From Strobilurus pachycystidiatus (lineage: Eukaryota > Basidiomycota > Agaricomycetes > Agaricales > Physalacriaceae), in NCBI GenBank assembly GCA_019915135.1, contig JAHLMK010000004.1:2356001-2420000 (forward strand): DNA of 64,000 nucleotides, in the 5' to 3' direction. Of the stretch, positions 10,818-22,150 are shown piece by piece. Within the stretch, counting starts at the first letter, position 1; each line of letters opens with the position of its first letter. A program made the position numbers and the translations under genes. The notes below the pieces were generated by a model. It was not told the origin of the DNA and searched no databases. It worked only from the letters and a program-made list of their open reading frames with translations.

Positions 10818-12210
10818 CTAGAATTGCGGAAAACGGACTGCATTGTATCGGGCCGCGGATGGAACCATTCTTTCTTTCAACCACTGCTCACTTTTTGAGG
10901 AGACGAGAAGCTTTACCGCTGCCAGCGCAGAGTCTAGAGTCATTCGTTGACCAAGATGAGGGTTCATCAAGCCAAAAAGGATGGTTTCAATGTCTGCCAC
11001 ATCTGATTCCTTGAACATCTACGTAAACAAAATCAATGAGGGGCGGGACACAGTCGTTTTGGCAAGCACGTACCAAGGTCACGTCGTAGATCGTTTCGCC
11101 AATGTTATAGATGTCCAACATGTACGGGTTGACATATGTTAGTCTCGGATTGTTCAACTCTGGGGCTGTACGCCACTGCGAGCGGATACTCTTAGAACGA
11201 ACCGCAACATTGGCGATTACCCCAGGCCGATACTGGGCTGTCTCGAAATCCACAAGATAATACGCCACCGGCGCAGCTGCGCAGCGTGGCTGTCTTTGAA
11301 TCTCTGTGCCCTTTCCATCACTGCTGAAGGGTGTAGCAAAGTGAAACCCATTGAGATATACTCTCTGAGGATCCATCAAGATGTTGAATGTGCCAATATC
11401 TCTGGAGGCAGCATCAGCTTCAAGTCAAGTTTGAGCGTTTCTTGACGAGAAATGCTGACCCATGGGAAATGTTCCGTCCATGAAGAAATTTGACGCCCTG
11501 GAAGAAAATGAGTTCTGCAAAGCACAGTCAATGGGGCAAGCTCACCTCTAGGACTTGACGAAGACAGTCTATTACTTCCCAGCGACAATGGAATATCGGA
11601 CTGGCAAAGTCGTGCAGGAGTGGCAACACCATCAAGACTGCGTTCATGTCACCAGCAACAGGAAGAACGCTGAGAAGAGGGATGGTGTGGTTTTCTGGAG
11701 ATGAGTACTCCGGAGAGGACAGTTTCTGGAGCATCTCAAGTTCCACGGAGTCTTGCGCAGTCTGCTTCAGCGCGACTCGAAGACCATCCGAAACCCGAGT
11801 GGCGTCAATAACTTTGCCAATTTTCTAGGGATGATTGGTGTCAAGCCTCTACTCTTTGATTCTTCGAGCATTATGCTTACCATGCTAACATGCCAATCTT
11901 CGAAGTTCTCGAGAGGTTCAGAGCTCTGAGAACCGTCTGGTAAGATCCAGGAAGGAGTCCAGTTTGGATGATATCGAGGACGAAGAGAGTATCCCAGCTG
12001 TTCTAGATGTGGCTGTTGCTGAACCCAGAAGAGTTCTTGGGCATCTCGCTGTTCGGGAACCATGAGGCGAATCGACTGTGGCTGATTGTGGCTGTCGTTG
12101 GTTGAGTTTTGATTGTCACGTAATGTGACGAACATCACGGCAGGGTCGAATTTGAGCTGCACGCACCTTGTCTTCGTTTGTCTTTCCGGTTCGGTTTGCC
12201 ATTCATTCAA
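10818..12210 (-). CDS. agaricomycete kinase-like protein, copy 2
   Basis: This is a paralogue of 5733-7084 on the same strand, with the same domain order and mostly matching intron positions. The N-terminus starts MNEWQTEPERQTKTRC and continues with ELFWVQQQPHLEQLGYSLRP and RYHPNWTPSW. The kinase part shows KVIDATRVSDGLRVALK (ATP-binding Lys kept), IPLLSVLPVAGD, GVKFLHGRNISHG|D split by an intron so that HRD reads HGD, FNILMDP, YYLVDFETA (DFE for DFG) and SIRSQWRTAPEL. The C-lobe ends ...KERMVPSAARYNAVRFPQF at 10818. The proposed donor after WHVSM (gtaagc near 11878) differs slightly from copy 1. The shared odd residues argue for duplication after they arose, or for selection keeping them. 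Confidence 0.75.
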
Positions 12211-12389
12211 GCGCCGTTGATAGAGTCATATCTAGACATCGGATCTCAGATTTGCGATCCCACATAGGCACACATGTCCAATGCTAACATATTTAAGGCC
12301 CTCCGAAAGATGCCGCTGAACAACACTTCCCCCTTCAATCTCTTTCAACAGCGCCGACTCTTCGTTGCTACCAGCTTGCTCCCTAAAAA

Positions 12390-14013
12390 ATGTATGGTCA
12401 ACCTGAACAGCTCAAAGAATTTGCAACGCCGGACGAGTTGCATGTCTTGCGAGGACGTCTGGTCGAGGCACTCATATTTTTCCGCAAACACCCCCACCTT
12501 CGTGAACCACCAGGACTGCAGCAGTAAGGCAATCAGTCTTGTGGGAGGAAGTTGCCTAACGTTCATCTAGAGCAGAAAACAAGTTGGACGATATCATTGG
12601 CGGTTGGGACCGGGGCCTTCGCCGTGTGCTCCCTATGGATGTATACTCGGAGTTCTCCAACATAGTTTCCAGACTGGAGAGGTCTAGTCGTGTAGGCTTG
12701 ACATACATTTCTGTGCTTGACTATCTTACGAGCAGCACCACAGGATCAAGCTGTTCCCTTTGCCCTACAGCGAACGGGAGCAACTCAACATCCAAGCTTC
12801 AGTGCGTTTACTAATTACAGAGTCCCAGGAGGCCCGTAAGTGGTGATCCTCTGATAATCTTGAGCTGTACTGACTTTGCGAGTTAGAATTGTAACCTCTG
12901 TGGACCTAACCGGGTGAGTCATTCAAATGTACGTTATTCATGAGAGTAAACAGACGGCACACAGACATGTCAACAAGAGGTCCTCTGGGTAAGTTGTCCT
13001 TTCAGTGCAGCGGGAGAAGAACTTAGGGAGTTCTCTAGTACCTCCCCAGGAAGACAGACACAACACGGGCATTCCGAAGCCACGGAACGCACCAGGTAAG
13101 CTATCATTTTCATGCAGTGAGAGAAGAACTTAGAACATCTATAGCCCTTCTTTAGATGACGGCGATGAAGGCAAAGTTCCCCGCTACACAGAGGATCACT
13201 ATCGTCAGCTCAGTCTTTCCACTCCGCCGCCGCCAAGGGCTGACAGCCCGATGGAGTCTTTGAAACAGTAAGCCGTCTTTGCACATCTGAGAGCGGAAAC
13301 CTCACGATACTTAGACTGAGACCACCCCCTAAAGCTACCCCAGAAGAAAGGGCACGTCTCGGAGGATACGTAATGCCAAGGCAGAACCAAAGCACGCCAC
13401 GGGGGGGCGCCGCCTCAGTTGCGTCACAAAACATGATTAGTGGCCAAGGTATTCATGGACATAGCACATCAGCCTTCGGACCTATTAGGTATGCATACTG
13501 CTACTATGCGCTCCCGCGCGCGCACTGACCTGTCCTCGCAGTCGCCACGGAGGCCATAACACAAGCAATCCAGGAGCTTACGATTCCGCTTCTGTCCACT
13601 CGTCCGAGTCAGGATCGGCTCATGGCCAAGCTTCTATGTCTGGAGCGCAGATGTCCTCGTCCCATGGTTATCATTTGTCGTCCGGCAGCAGTCATGGCCA
13701 CCCTTCATCGTCCGGCAGCAGTCATGGCCACCCCTCATCGTCCAGTCATAACAGTCATGATTCATCGTCCTCCAACAGTCATAACCCACAGTTGTCCCAG
13801 AGCTCACATCCATCTGGTGGATCTCAATCCTCAGACTTGTGGCGAAGGGGAGCCATTCGGTTCGGGTCGCAGCTCCCACAGCATGGGCAAACCGGACAAA
13901 CCGAAAATAGGATTCCTACATACTCTGCACGGGACCCACATGGACGCCTCTTTGTGTGGAACTACTACGGGCATGCAGGCGAAGATACGCTATGGCAGCT
14001 GGTCCAAAATTAG
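12390..14013 (+). CDS. hypothetical protein with Ser/His-rich C-terminal half
   Basis: No known domain. Coding exons can be chained from ATG 12390 (MYGQPEQLKEFATPDELHVL) through ...HPHLREPPGLQQ | AENKLDDIIGGWDRGLRRVL, then HHRIKLFPLPYSEREQLNIQ. Small exons at about 12950-13105 follow, then RYTEDHYRQLSLSTPPPPRAD, a proline-rich exon at 13316-13489, and a long last exon from about 13542 to the stop at 14013. The last exon carries 30-base coding repeats giving SSGSSHGHP units and a Ser/His tract, then a more ordered end (SARDPHGRLFVWNYYGHAGE). There is no signal peptide or membrane segment. Exon borders at 12785-12960 are uncertain. A truncated copy of its 3' half lies at 15840-16200. Function unknown; the low-complexity tail suggests a disordered scaffold or nucleic-acid-associated protein, but this is a guess. 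Confidence 0.55.
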
Positions 14014-15041
14014 TTCAGTGCTCCTTGTTTTTGTTCTTTCTGTCACTCTCTCGTTGTTCTCTGTCTCGTGTCTCCATGTACTCCTTTACTTCACAATCTG
14101 TTACGACTTCCTAAACTCTGCTCTGTACTCCTTTACTATGACATTTAGCGTGTTGGTTTACTGTGTGAAATTGCTCGTCCGAATGACGCGCCATGCTTTG
14201 ATTTCTCTTTCCTCGTCGTCGCTGCTGGTAAGAGAGAATCTCACTTATGATGTCTCAGCATGTACAGGACATAGGTGCCGGCGCAAACAAACGACGCGGC
14301 CTTACATGGGTGGCAAATATGATCCGGAGGGGCTGACGCCACACAAGCCAAGGATCTGGTATATCTCAGAGTTGAACGCGCGATCAAAGCCAGCGCCGAG
14401 CGCGGCAAGCAAGCGCAGACTGTAGGGTCGGCTTTCAAAGCTGGAGAGAAAGCGGACGTCAATGAGAGTGCTGAACAACGTGGAATGGGGCAACGAAACA
14501 TAGTGAGGCTGAATCTAAGTTGACGCGGAGGTTTCGACGTATGACACGCTTCGCGTTCTGATGAATGCCGACGTCGTTGTGTCGGTGGACTGGCTGGTAG
14601 CGGGCGGTTGGCGTGCAGTGAAAGACGCGTAACACATTGAACGAAAGAGATGCAACGACTGGCAAGTTGAATCGAACGACAGACATCGAGGATATACCCA
14701 AAATGGAAAACAGAGTCGTCTAGCGAAGATCTTTGAAAGTAGGCGACGATCAAGAAGAAAAGAGACCTAGGTTTTCCCCTTGCATGATGATTGAGCAACA
14801 GGAACGTTTGCGGTGGAAGAGAAAGACATCATGAATACACACAGATCGGGAGAGGTACCTTGAAGTTGCCCTGTCCCCGTTCCCCGGCTTTTGGACGGAG
14901 GGTGACGCGGCGTATTTCGAGGAAGAAATCATCTAGCGCGATGAATCCGATTTTTTTCGTGCACGTCAACGAGGAGAGGCCAAACATCAAAAGACAAGGG
15001 ACTTTGTGCTGACAGTGGCGGAAAAAGCAGAGAACTTATTC
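14014..15041. other. 3' flank and possible coding relic
   Basis: 14014-14150 is pyrimidine-rich and is shared with the flank of the truncated copy at 16060. Around 14350-14500 one plus-strand frame is briefly protein-like (DLVYLRVERAIKASAERG and FKAGEKADVNESAEQRG), but I find no start or partner exons. It may be a relic. Nothing else is supported. Confidence 0.3.
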
Positions 15042-15830
15042 CACGACTGTGTCATCGTCAGAAGATGTCGCTTCCCGAGTCGCGAATGCGCACCACTTCC
15101 CAACAATTAGAACAGGTTTCTGCGGGGTCATATAAGCTATCGTGTCTGCAGGCATAGATAGATGTTTTCGAGGTTGGCGGCCATGTGCTGATTAGGACGA
15201 CGGCAAGACGAATGGTCCCGATCGGACATTTTCCGATCGCTCCTTGCTTCGTGCCGTCATCATCGTATCCGTTGACAGTCTTCTTACTCTGGAGCCTCAG
15301 CCTGAGGCCGCAAGAAACCGACATCTCTGTCTATCCGCATGCCTTTCCATTTTTCGCGACGCGTCAAACCCTCCGGCCCCCCACTGCATTGCTTCGACTG
15401 TGCGCCGGCTTGGACGATGAAAACCTGACCGATTGGATACCGTCAACGCGCGCCTAGTCTCTCTGCGCCCTCGTCGACGTTGAGGCCACGGCCTGTACTT
15501 GGCCACACCGAAGGGAAAAACGGGGTCTGGGATGACGAGCCAGGCTGTTACAGACATCTCTTTCCCCTGGAAACGGCTCGTTGTGCAGAATTGCTGGGAT
15601 ATATGTGCCGTCGTACGGGCCAATTTAACCGATTGGACTTTGTTATGGTATGGTATACTCCCTATCTGCGCGTCGTGTCCATGTGCAGTGAAGTGACATC
15701 CAGCACCAAATACAAACAGGGTCTTTCCTCAACTCGTACTTATCTGCACAATGGCTCCTCTCCCTCGATATCTAAGACGCGCTCAGAGCCGCTCTTCACC
15801 CTCATTGTATCTCCCATCATGATCCACTAC
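15042..15830 (+). repeat. dispersed repeat R1, copy C (longest)
   Basis: Its first 220 bases match copy A (5302-5560) and the rest matches copy B (7366-7975), so this is the only copy in the window that joins both halves. No terminal inverted repeat or target duplication is evident by eye. Like copy B, it ends directly before a plus-strand coding remnant. Confidence 0.7.
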
Positions 15831-15839
15831 CCTTACACA

Positions 15840-16200
15840 TCCGCAAGGAGTCAACTCAGATGCGTCACAAACCATGCCGCATCGCGGAGGCGGTCATGTT
15901 TGGGACCTGGCAAATCGACCTTCGGACCTGGAAGGTATGTATATTGCTCTAGTCCTACGCACACGCTGAACAGCTCTCGCAGTCACCCGGAAGGGGCTGC
16001 GTCTGAACGAGAGGTATTTGGTGCCCGACGACATCTAGCGCTGTCCAGTTTCGATTGGTAGTTCGGTCTTCCTTGTCCTTCCCGTTGTGCTCTCTCGCTC
16101 TGTGTTCTCTCCTATCTCCGATTCTCTTCCGTCGTGACCCTTTACGACTCTGGATACTTTCCTATGTACCATGTCCTTCGCTTTGCCTCAATAGTTGAAG
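15840..16200 (+). pseudogene. truncated copy of the 12.4-14.0 kb gene
   Basis: It matches the 3' half of the Ser/His-rich gene: gatgcgtcacaaaccatg here against gttgcgtcacaaaacatg at 13419, and ccttcggacct before a gtatg..atactgct donor, with an intron of similar length ending cgcag. The repeat-rich C-terminal exon is missing. After about 50 bases of exon the copy jumps to a stop and to a 3' flank (tagttcggtcttccttgtccttc) like the one at 14012. An open frame runs into it from the R1 repeat at 15480, which could give a chimeric product. Confidence 0.6.
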
Positions 16201-16216
16201 TTTCTCCCTATGTGCC

Positions 16217-18535
16217 TCATTCACCCGATGTTTTCTGCAGTAACAAGAAGTCTACTTGCGCGAAACGGCGCCTAAATTCCCTTACCCCCGCCAGCCCGAG
16301 AGGATGATCAACAGCAAATTCAGAAGTCACATAACCCGAGACCTGGTCTACCTGTTTGTCCCGGGCGACTTGCTTGAATTGCGCGCTCAAAGAACTACAA
16401 TAAGCCGCCACGGCTGAAGTGAAAATCGTTGTAGATACGTTACTGATGGTAGGTATGTAGTAGGTGCAATATTCGATGGCAAAGGACGAAATAGTCGTTG
16501 AAATCACGGAAACCTGAAGAAAAGATGGGGGGAGGTCGTGTGTGTCATTGCTATGATTCGGGTACGCCATATCAGAGGTCAGGTTCTGGTTACATAGTCA
16601 ATGAATAATTCACCAAATCGGCATCGTTCCTCAAACCGTCTGACGTGTCGGTCCTGAACATAGCTCGACGTCCATGACCTTGGTCGTTGTTATCTGTCCT
16701 GTCTCCGACTCGGACTCTGATTCCTGACGCATCTGCCGTCGTCTAACGCAATACAGTATTGCGACCGCAATGCCGACAACGATGACAAGGACGCCGACTA
16801 TGAACTTCAGGTAAGCATGGCTCACCATAGAGACGGATGTGGCGTACGTATTAGAACGATGAGAAGTAGGACATTCTGCGCCGCGGAGTCAACTGAGTTT
16901 GTACGGGAAATAATGATGGGCATTATGGTGGTGTGTCTGAGTCTGAGTGCTCAATTTGAGGTCTGAGGGCAGATTAATGTACTCTGCCGAGTTGACAGCT
17001 ACAGCGTCGACGAAGAATTCCAGTGTTGGCAAGTCTGTCCCCATTGTTCGCCTGCTGTTTGATCCATGTCGCAACTTTACCCAGATTGATTCATACAGAG
17101 CGCGAGGTGCTGTGGTGATATACAGAAAATCTTTTTTGGAACGTTCGGGAATGTGGGCGTGTAACGCTTACCCTGTGGCGCATACGACATTGTGGCTATG
17201 TGGTTAATCATTGTTATGTCCAATGATATTAGAGCCTCCCGCTGAGAGACACGATCACGGGGATGATATGCGAGTAGCTGTAGAAGGTACAACAGCAAGA
17301 GACACGAGGCTGGGAGAATACTGTGCAGGTCAAAGCTGTCGTCCCATTACGGTGAATATACGTCGTGCCCCAAGGGAGATCGCCGTGCGTATCGAATTTG
17401 GTGCAATTGCAGATAACAATAATCGCCGTCAAGCAGTCGTCGTCGTCTCTCAAAACATGGTCGGCCTGAGGGTCCGAGGTTTGCACCTAAGAGCGCAGAA
17501 AGACCGCTAGAGCTATACCAGTATCACATCAATGACAGAAGCTTGTGGGATTCCATGGCCCGCAGCCGACACTCCTCCAAAAGACCGACGGGGCAGTGTG
17601 CGTCGAGGCTCGAAGTGCATAGTAGGCCCAATCAAGTACAGTCCTGCACTCGCAGTCGGTAAAGCAAGAGAGCAAGAGTCCGCAATGTCAGCCCATATAA
17701 TCCAAGACGTTTCAGAGTCTGTATCTCCAGCGTTCCAGATTACGCGTTGGTGACGGTAAGACTCAGAAACCGAAATCCACCGGTGCGCCCACACATCACG
17801 CCACGTGAGGCCTAGGATCGGGAACCCAAATTTAGAGATCGCGCAACTCTCCCTCATACCATAAGCACCACCTCGTTTATGACTAGGCTCGGGCATTGAC
17901 GAATGCTGTACTCTCTTCTTGACAGATTGCTATGATAGAATTCAACTACACTGGTTGGCTTAATGTTTACTCGGTGACGGCGAATCACAACATGCGGCTG
18001 CTGTTCAGCTGCTGCTGTGCGATGTTTGCAGCTATCCCTCGGGTGCGGTGCCACACGCGACGCTACTTATACTGCCGGTCATCATGTCTCAAGATTCCTC
18101 AGCCTTTTAGCGATGAGCATGGGCTCATCGCAGAGGAGGGGAAACAACCGGTTCGTGTTGCCCACTCCCCTCGATCTTCAGCTGACATAACTCGTAGCTA
18201 AATGCTGGGATGAGAAGGGATGATTACAAGACTAGTATTTGATTGGTATTGCTGAACAGCTAGATCATGCATTTCGCTCAGCCTCCACGTCAATGTTTTC
18301 CAGAAAGTTTACAGCAAATGTCTTGTGAGCCGAGGCGGGGCATAGCCCTTCTCTCTACTGTACTTAGCTGCAGAATGTCTTTCTTGATAGCTGAAAATCA
18401 TTTTTTCATAGCTGAAAATTTTCCTATAACATGGCCACTCCGACTCATGAAGAGAGTCAATCTTGAACTCCCCAGCGAAGCCGACTAACCAACAACTCAC
18501 GAGTCATCCCTCACCTCAATTCACATCACATCGTC
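16217..18535. other. poorly resolved region with possible minus-strand exons
   Basis: Minus-strand frames at 16217-16570 and 17513-17896 are open but match nothing I know, and I cannot chain them. Apart from the short membrane ORF listed separately, no gene, RNA or repeat is supported in these 2.3 kb. Confidence 0.3.
16631..16828 (-). CDS. short single-pass membrane ORF or last exon
   Basis: The frame encodes about 65 residues beginning MVSHAYLKFI. A hydrophobic run of about 20 residues (KFIVGVLVIVVGIAVAILYC) is followed by the basic stop-transfer RRRQMR and an acidic Ser/Glu tail. This is what the end of a type I membrane protein looks like. No upstream extracellular exons could be joined with confidence, so it may be a small protein, a terminal exon or a relic. 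Confidence 0.35.
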   Translation of the reverse strand: MVSHAYLKFIVGVLVIVVGIAVAILYCVRRRQMRQESESESETGQITTTKVMDVELCSGPTRQTV

Positions 18536-18908
18536 ATGGCTCCGATTGCAAGCAGCAACGTTGACATTGATATCGCGAAAGGACCCAGACCGGCGTTCTT
18601 CGCCATTATGATCTTGGTCATCTGTAAGTCCAAGTTCCATACAACCTTCCCGGTCGTCGTTCTAATCAACGGGCACAGTGATCTTCCTGGGCTTCCTTGC
18701 AGCGGGACTCTACTTCGCCATCCTGTACTTGAAGGTGCCTGCGAACAGGCGGGCTGTACGAGCGCAGGCAGATCGTGTGGTGCAGTTCACGATCAACACC
18801 TTCGCGATGAGCAGCGCGCCAGGCACCGCTGCTGTCCCGCCAGCCAAACCGAGCGCTGAAAATATCGCGATGCCTTCCATTGGAAGCAGCTCCTCCGCCG
18901 TCGTCTAG
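18536..18908 (+). CDS. small single-pass membrane protein (105 aa)
   Basis: Two exons, 18536-18623 and 18679-18908, with a 55-base intron (gtaagt..cacag) in phase 1, give 106 codons in frame. The N-terminus is short and polar (MAPIASSNVDIDIAKG). A hydrophobic segment follows at about residues 22-48 (FFAIMILVIL then IFLGFLAAGLYFAILYL), and the intron lies inside it. Then comes a basic KVPANRRAVRAQ stretch, which suggests that the C-terminus faces the cytosol. The tail is rich in Ala, Pro and Ser and ends SSSSAVV. Function unknown. An ATG just after a caatt..catcgtc leader and clean splicing support a real gene. Confidence 0.65.
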
Positions 18909-19558
18909 TGCACCCCCCACTCCCGTGCCATCTCTATTTATCGGAGCACCCACCCTCCATGCTATTTATCTGGCACCATACACATGGTCCCGCATATATA
19001 TCGCAAATACCTTGCGTCGCACGCTCTGTCGTCCCGCTTTGGCGCGTCTGAGTCGAGCCCACTCGCATAAACTTAAACAATATCTACTCGCGCTTCCCTT
19101 CATCTTTGTTAAAATATTGCTTTCGTGGCATGCCATCATGTGTTCGTTTGATATTCTTTGTGTACTTCCTTCGAGATACTGTATCATTCCTCGCCAAATC
19201 TGCTTCATCTACGTATCGCTGTCGTCGCTCTGTATTGTCTTGTATCGTTTCGCTGTACACTTCGACTTGGCTCTTCGTGATCTTCTCCTATATCTTGCAT
19301 ATCTTTCCCCCGAGCCCGTGTTCCTTGCAACAATTTTGTTTTACAACTCGCCCCCTTCGCTTCATCTACGGACGGCTTCGTCGTTCCGTATTGCTTTGCA
19401 TCACGTTCTCGTCGCATGCACATAAGTTTGCTTTCTGCCCCCCGATTCCTTCATCCGCTAGCTTTCCTCAACAAGGAACAAAATATTCCGAGGCTTCGAG
19501 AGAACATATATAGAATAAATTACAAAGCATCTACAAAATCCAATGCATGCAAGTCTCT
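18909..19558. other. intergenic between converging genes
   Basis: The plus-strand membrane-protein gene and the minus-strand PLP enzyme converge here. The stretch is pyrimidine-rich on the plus strand. I see no coding motif, RNA gene or repeat. Confidence 0.5.
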
Positions 19559-20907
19559 CTATACTCTAGAAGCAACCTCCAACGCCCTCCTCACATCGTC
19601 TATCAGATCCTCGACCTCCTCCACACCCACACTCAACCGAATCAGATCACCCTCAATGCCCAGCTTCTTCCTCTCCTCCTCCGGCACACTCCCATGCGTC
19701 ATCCTGGCGGGATGCTCCGCCAGACTCTCTACACCGCCCAACGACTCTGCCAGTGTGAATAGTCGTGTCGACGTCAAGAACTTTTCCGCCGCCTCCTCCC
19801 CGCCCTTGATCCTGAAGCTGATCATGCCTCCAAAAGGCACCCCAGCTCTCAAGTTCTCGGCCGGGAGTTTGTTGATCCACGCCCGCGCGTGTGGAGAGAG
19901 AGCATCGAGGGCGCGTTCGTGTCTGGGGTGCGACGCCAATCCGGGGTATGTGACGCTCTCGACATGCGGCGAGACGGAGAGGAATTCTGCTAAGGCTAGT
20001 GCATTCAGCCCGTGTGCTTTCATGCGCAAGGCGAGGGTCTTTGCACCCCGGTGCGCCAACCACGAGTCGTACGGCGACGGAACAGCGCCTATCGCGTTTT
20101 GTAGGAAACGAAGTGTGGCGGTGAGCTCCTTCCGGTGCGGCGGCAGGATCAGAGCACCCATGACGACGTCAGAGTGGCCGTTGATGTATTTGGTGAGCGA
20201 GTGCAGCACGAGATCCGCGCCAAGGAGCAAGGGCGAGGCGTAGAAAGGGGACAGGAAGGTATTGTCCACTAAGACAAGAGGATTGGACGGATGAGAGTGG
20301 ACTATATCCGCGATGGCACGGATGTCGATGAGCCGCAGAGTGGGGTTCGTGGGTGACTCGATCCAGACGATCTTGGTGTTGGGCTGGATCGCAGCGCGGA
20401 TGGTATCAGGGGAAGCGGACTCGAGGTCAAGCGAGGTGACGGTGGAGCCCTGCACGGACGCGGCGACGCGGTTCATGTACCGCCATGTGCCGCCGTAGAC
20501 GTCGTTGACGCTGAGGATGTGTGCGCCCTGCCCGAGACTGCTGATCACGGTGCTCGTCGTCGCGCTTCCAGAGGCGAACGCAAGGGCATCGCTCCCGCCT
20601 GCCTCGATGGATGCCAGCATCGCCTCGAGGGCGTCACGGTTAGGGTTGGCTGAGCGAGAATATTCGTATCCCTAGAGAGAGATGTGAGCACGCCTGTCGA
20701 GATGGATCGTGAGATACGCACTTTGTGCACTCCGATGGCTTCCTGCTTGAATGTCGTGCTCAGCGAGATGGCTGGGATGACAGCGCCAGTCTCCGTGCTG
20801 GCCTCACTGCCTACGTGGATCGCCCGCGTGCTGAATCCGTCGTCCGAAGGCTTGTGCACAGTGTGTGATGCGCCGTTAACGGCGTGGCCGTTGGTGAGGA
20901 TCGCCAT
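19559..20907 (-). CDS. CYS3: cystathionine gamma-lyase/gamma-synthase family PLP enzyme
   Basis: PLP enzyme of transsulfuration in the Cys/Met metabolism family. CYS3-type enzymes cleave cystathionine to cysteine, ammonia and 2-oxobutyrate in the cytosol. Exon 1 is 20907-20722 and exon 2 is 20671-19559, with a 49-base intron (gtgcgt..ctctag); together 432 aa. The first 20 or so residues are a weak extension before FSTRAIHVGSE. Family landmarks are ETGAVIPAISLSTTF, then GYEYSRSANPNRDALE, FASGSATTSTV, DVYGGTWRYMNRV, ESPTNPTLRLIDI, VDNTFLSP and the PLP-binding lysine in LHSLTKYINGHSDVVMG (about K223). It ends with RLSVGVEEVEDLIDD, the usual C-terminal helix. Sequence reading alone cannot separate lyase from gamma-synthase. 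Strong similarity to the fungal CYS3 pattern makes the lyase more likely. Confidence 0.9.
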
Positions 20908-20975
20908 TATGGTTTGATTTCGAGAAAGCAGAAGTGGGGCGTCGGTGGTTGAGTGGATGCGCCGTCGCCCGCTTG

Positions 20976-20985
20976 ATTTTTATAG
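20976..20985 (-). promoter_or_regulatory. TATA-like box of the PLP enzyme gene
   Basis: On the minus strand this reads TATAAAAATC, 69-78 bases upstream of the ATG at 20907. Spacing and sequence fit a core promoter element; function is inferred. Confidence 0.45.
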
Positions 20986-21757
20986 TCGCCATGATCGTGT
21001 GGTGAAAGAATGGCGAATCCGATGACTAATCGTTCGTCATCCGTCCAGGACACGTCGGGCTGATTCAGAAGAAGAATGCAGGCGTTACCTCGGGCGGAAC
21101 TGATGTAAACGATAGAGTAGCAGTACGTCTCAATTGAGTACGTGTAACTATCTCAATGGGTAGGTATTCGAGAGTAGAAGCATTCCATATGTCCGATGCT
21201 CCAATGACAGAGGAAGCTACTGGTCTTGGGACTATCATCTGAGACTATTCGTAACAAAGCGATGTAGCAAATCGCCGCTGTCCCGTAAGAGTATCCGACA
21301 TCGCCCGTACAATGAATGACACTTGATCCGAGCATATACGTGCGAGTTGCGTGCGAGGGCCCAGCCTATTACGCGTGCTGCTTGTAAATCAAACAAGTAG
21401 TACTAGAATTACTAATACTTACCAAGGCTGCTGTGGACCGATGTGCAGGACAAAGTGTCAGCATGGAACAGAGCCAAGAAGACACGTCTAAGCTTGTGGT
21501 GATAAATCTGCTAGCCCAGTCTCGCTAGATGGTTCATATTTATGCGCCAAGTAAGTGCAACGTGGATACGGTGGCTCAGGAGAAAGTTCAGCATGGAGTA
21601 TCTACAGAGACGTGTGGACAATGGGGGCACGTTGACGCGGGAAGAGACGACTCTCATGGATGGTAGTCAGTCTTAGAAGTACTCAGTCAGAGTCGCGAAC
21701 TTCGGGTCTGAGAGTAATCATGATCGCGTGCCAACGTAAGTATCACTCACAAGTCGA
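20986..21757. other. intergenic, nothing seen
   Basis: Non-coding DNA upstream of the PLP enzyme gene. No gene, RNA or clear repeat was identified before the tandem array that starts at about 21758. Confidence 0.4.
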
Positions 21758-22150
21758 AGGACACATATAATTCGGCGTCAGCTGGTCACCTAGCGAGCAT
21801 TTACGGCCCGGCGCGCTGGAGAGAACATACGATTAGATCAGAGGGACGTCTTGCGACAAGACTATCGCAAGGCAGTGAAGGATGCCGTCGTGTTGCCCAC
21901 ATCCCACGAGAACACATGGAATTTGGCGTCAGATGGTCGCCAAGTGAGTAATCAGAGCATGGCGCGCTGGAGAAAACATAGGATCGAATCAGAGGCAAGT
22001 CTTGCGACAAGAAACGTATTCGCCACGCAGTGAGGGATTTCGTCGTGATGCCCAGGTCTCACAAGGACACATGGGTCTCAGCGTCAGCTGGTCACCAAGC
22101 AAGTAGTCAGATTTCGAAAGCTCGGCGCGCTGAGAAGATAACAACCGGTG
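21758..22150 (+). repeat. imperfect tandem repeat, period about 155 bases
   Basis: There are two full units and one partial unit, starting near 21758, 21909 and 22064. Each opens with a (a/g)ga.acacat run and contains ggcgtcag.tggtc.cc.ag, a cggcgcgctggaga block, gatc.aatcagag, cgtcttgcgacaaga, cgcagtga.gga and cacatcccacga or its variant. No unit has a stable reading frame. Confidence 0.7.

Noticed and set aside
14241..14798. 185-codon minus-strand frame
   Set aside because: No splice structure or motif. A different plus-strand frame is equally protein-like over part of it, so neither can be called a gene.
19416..20243. 275-codon plus-strand open frame
   Set aside because: It lies antisense to the conserved PLP enzyme, and its sequence shows no domain.
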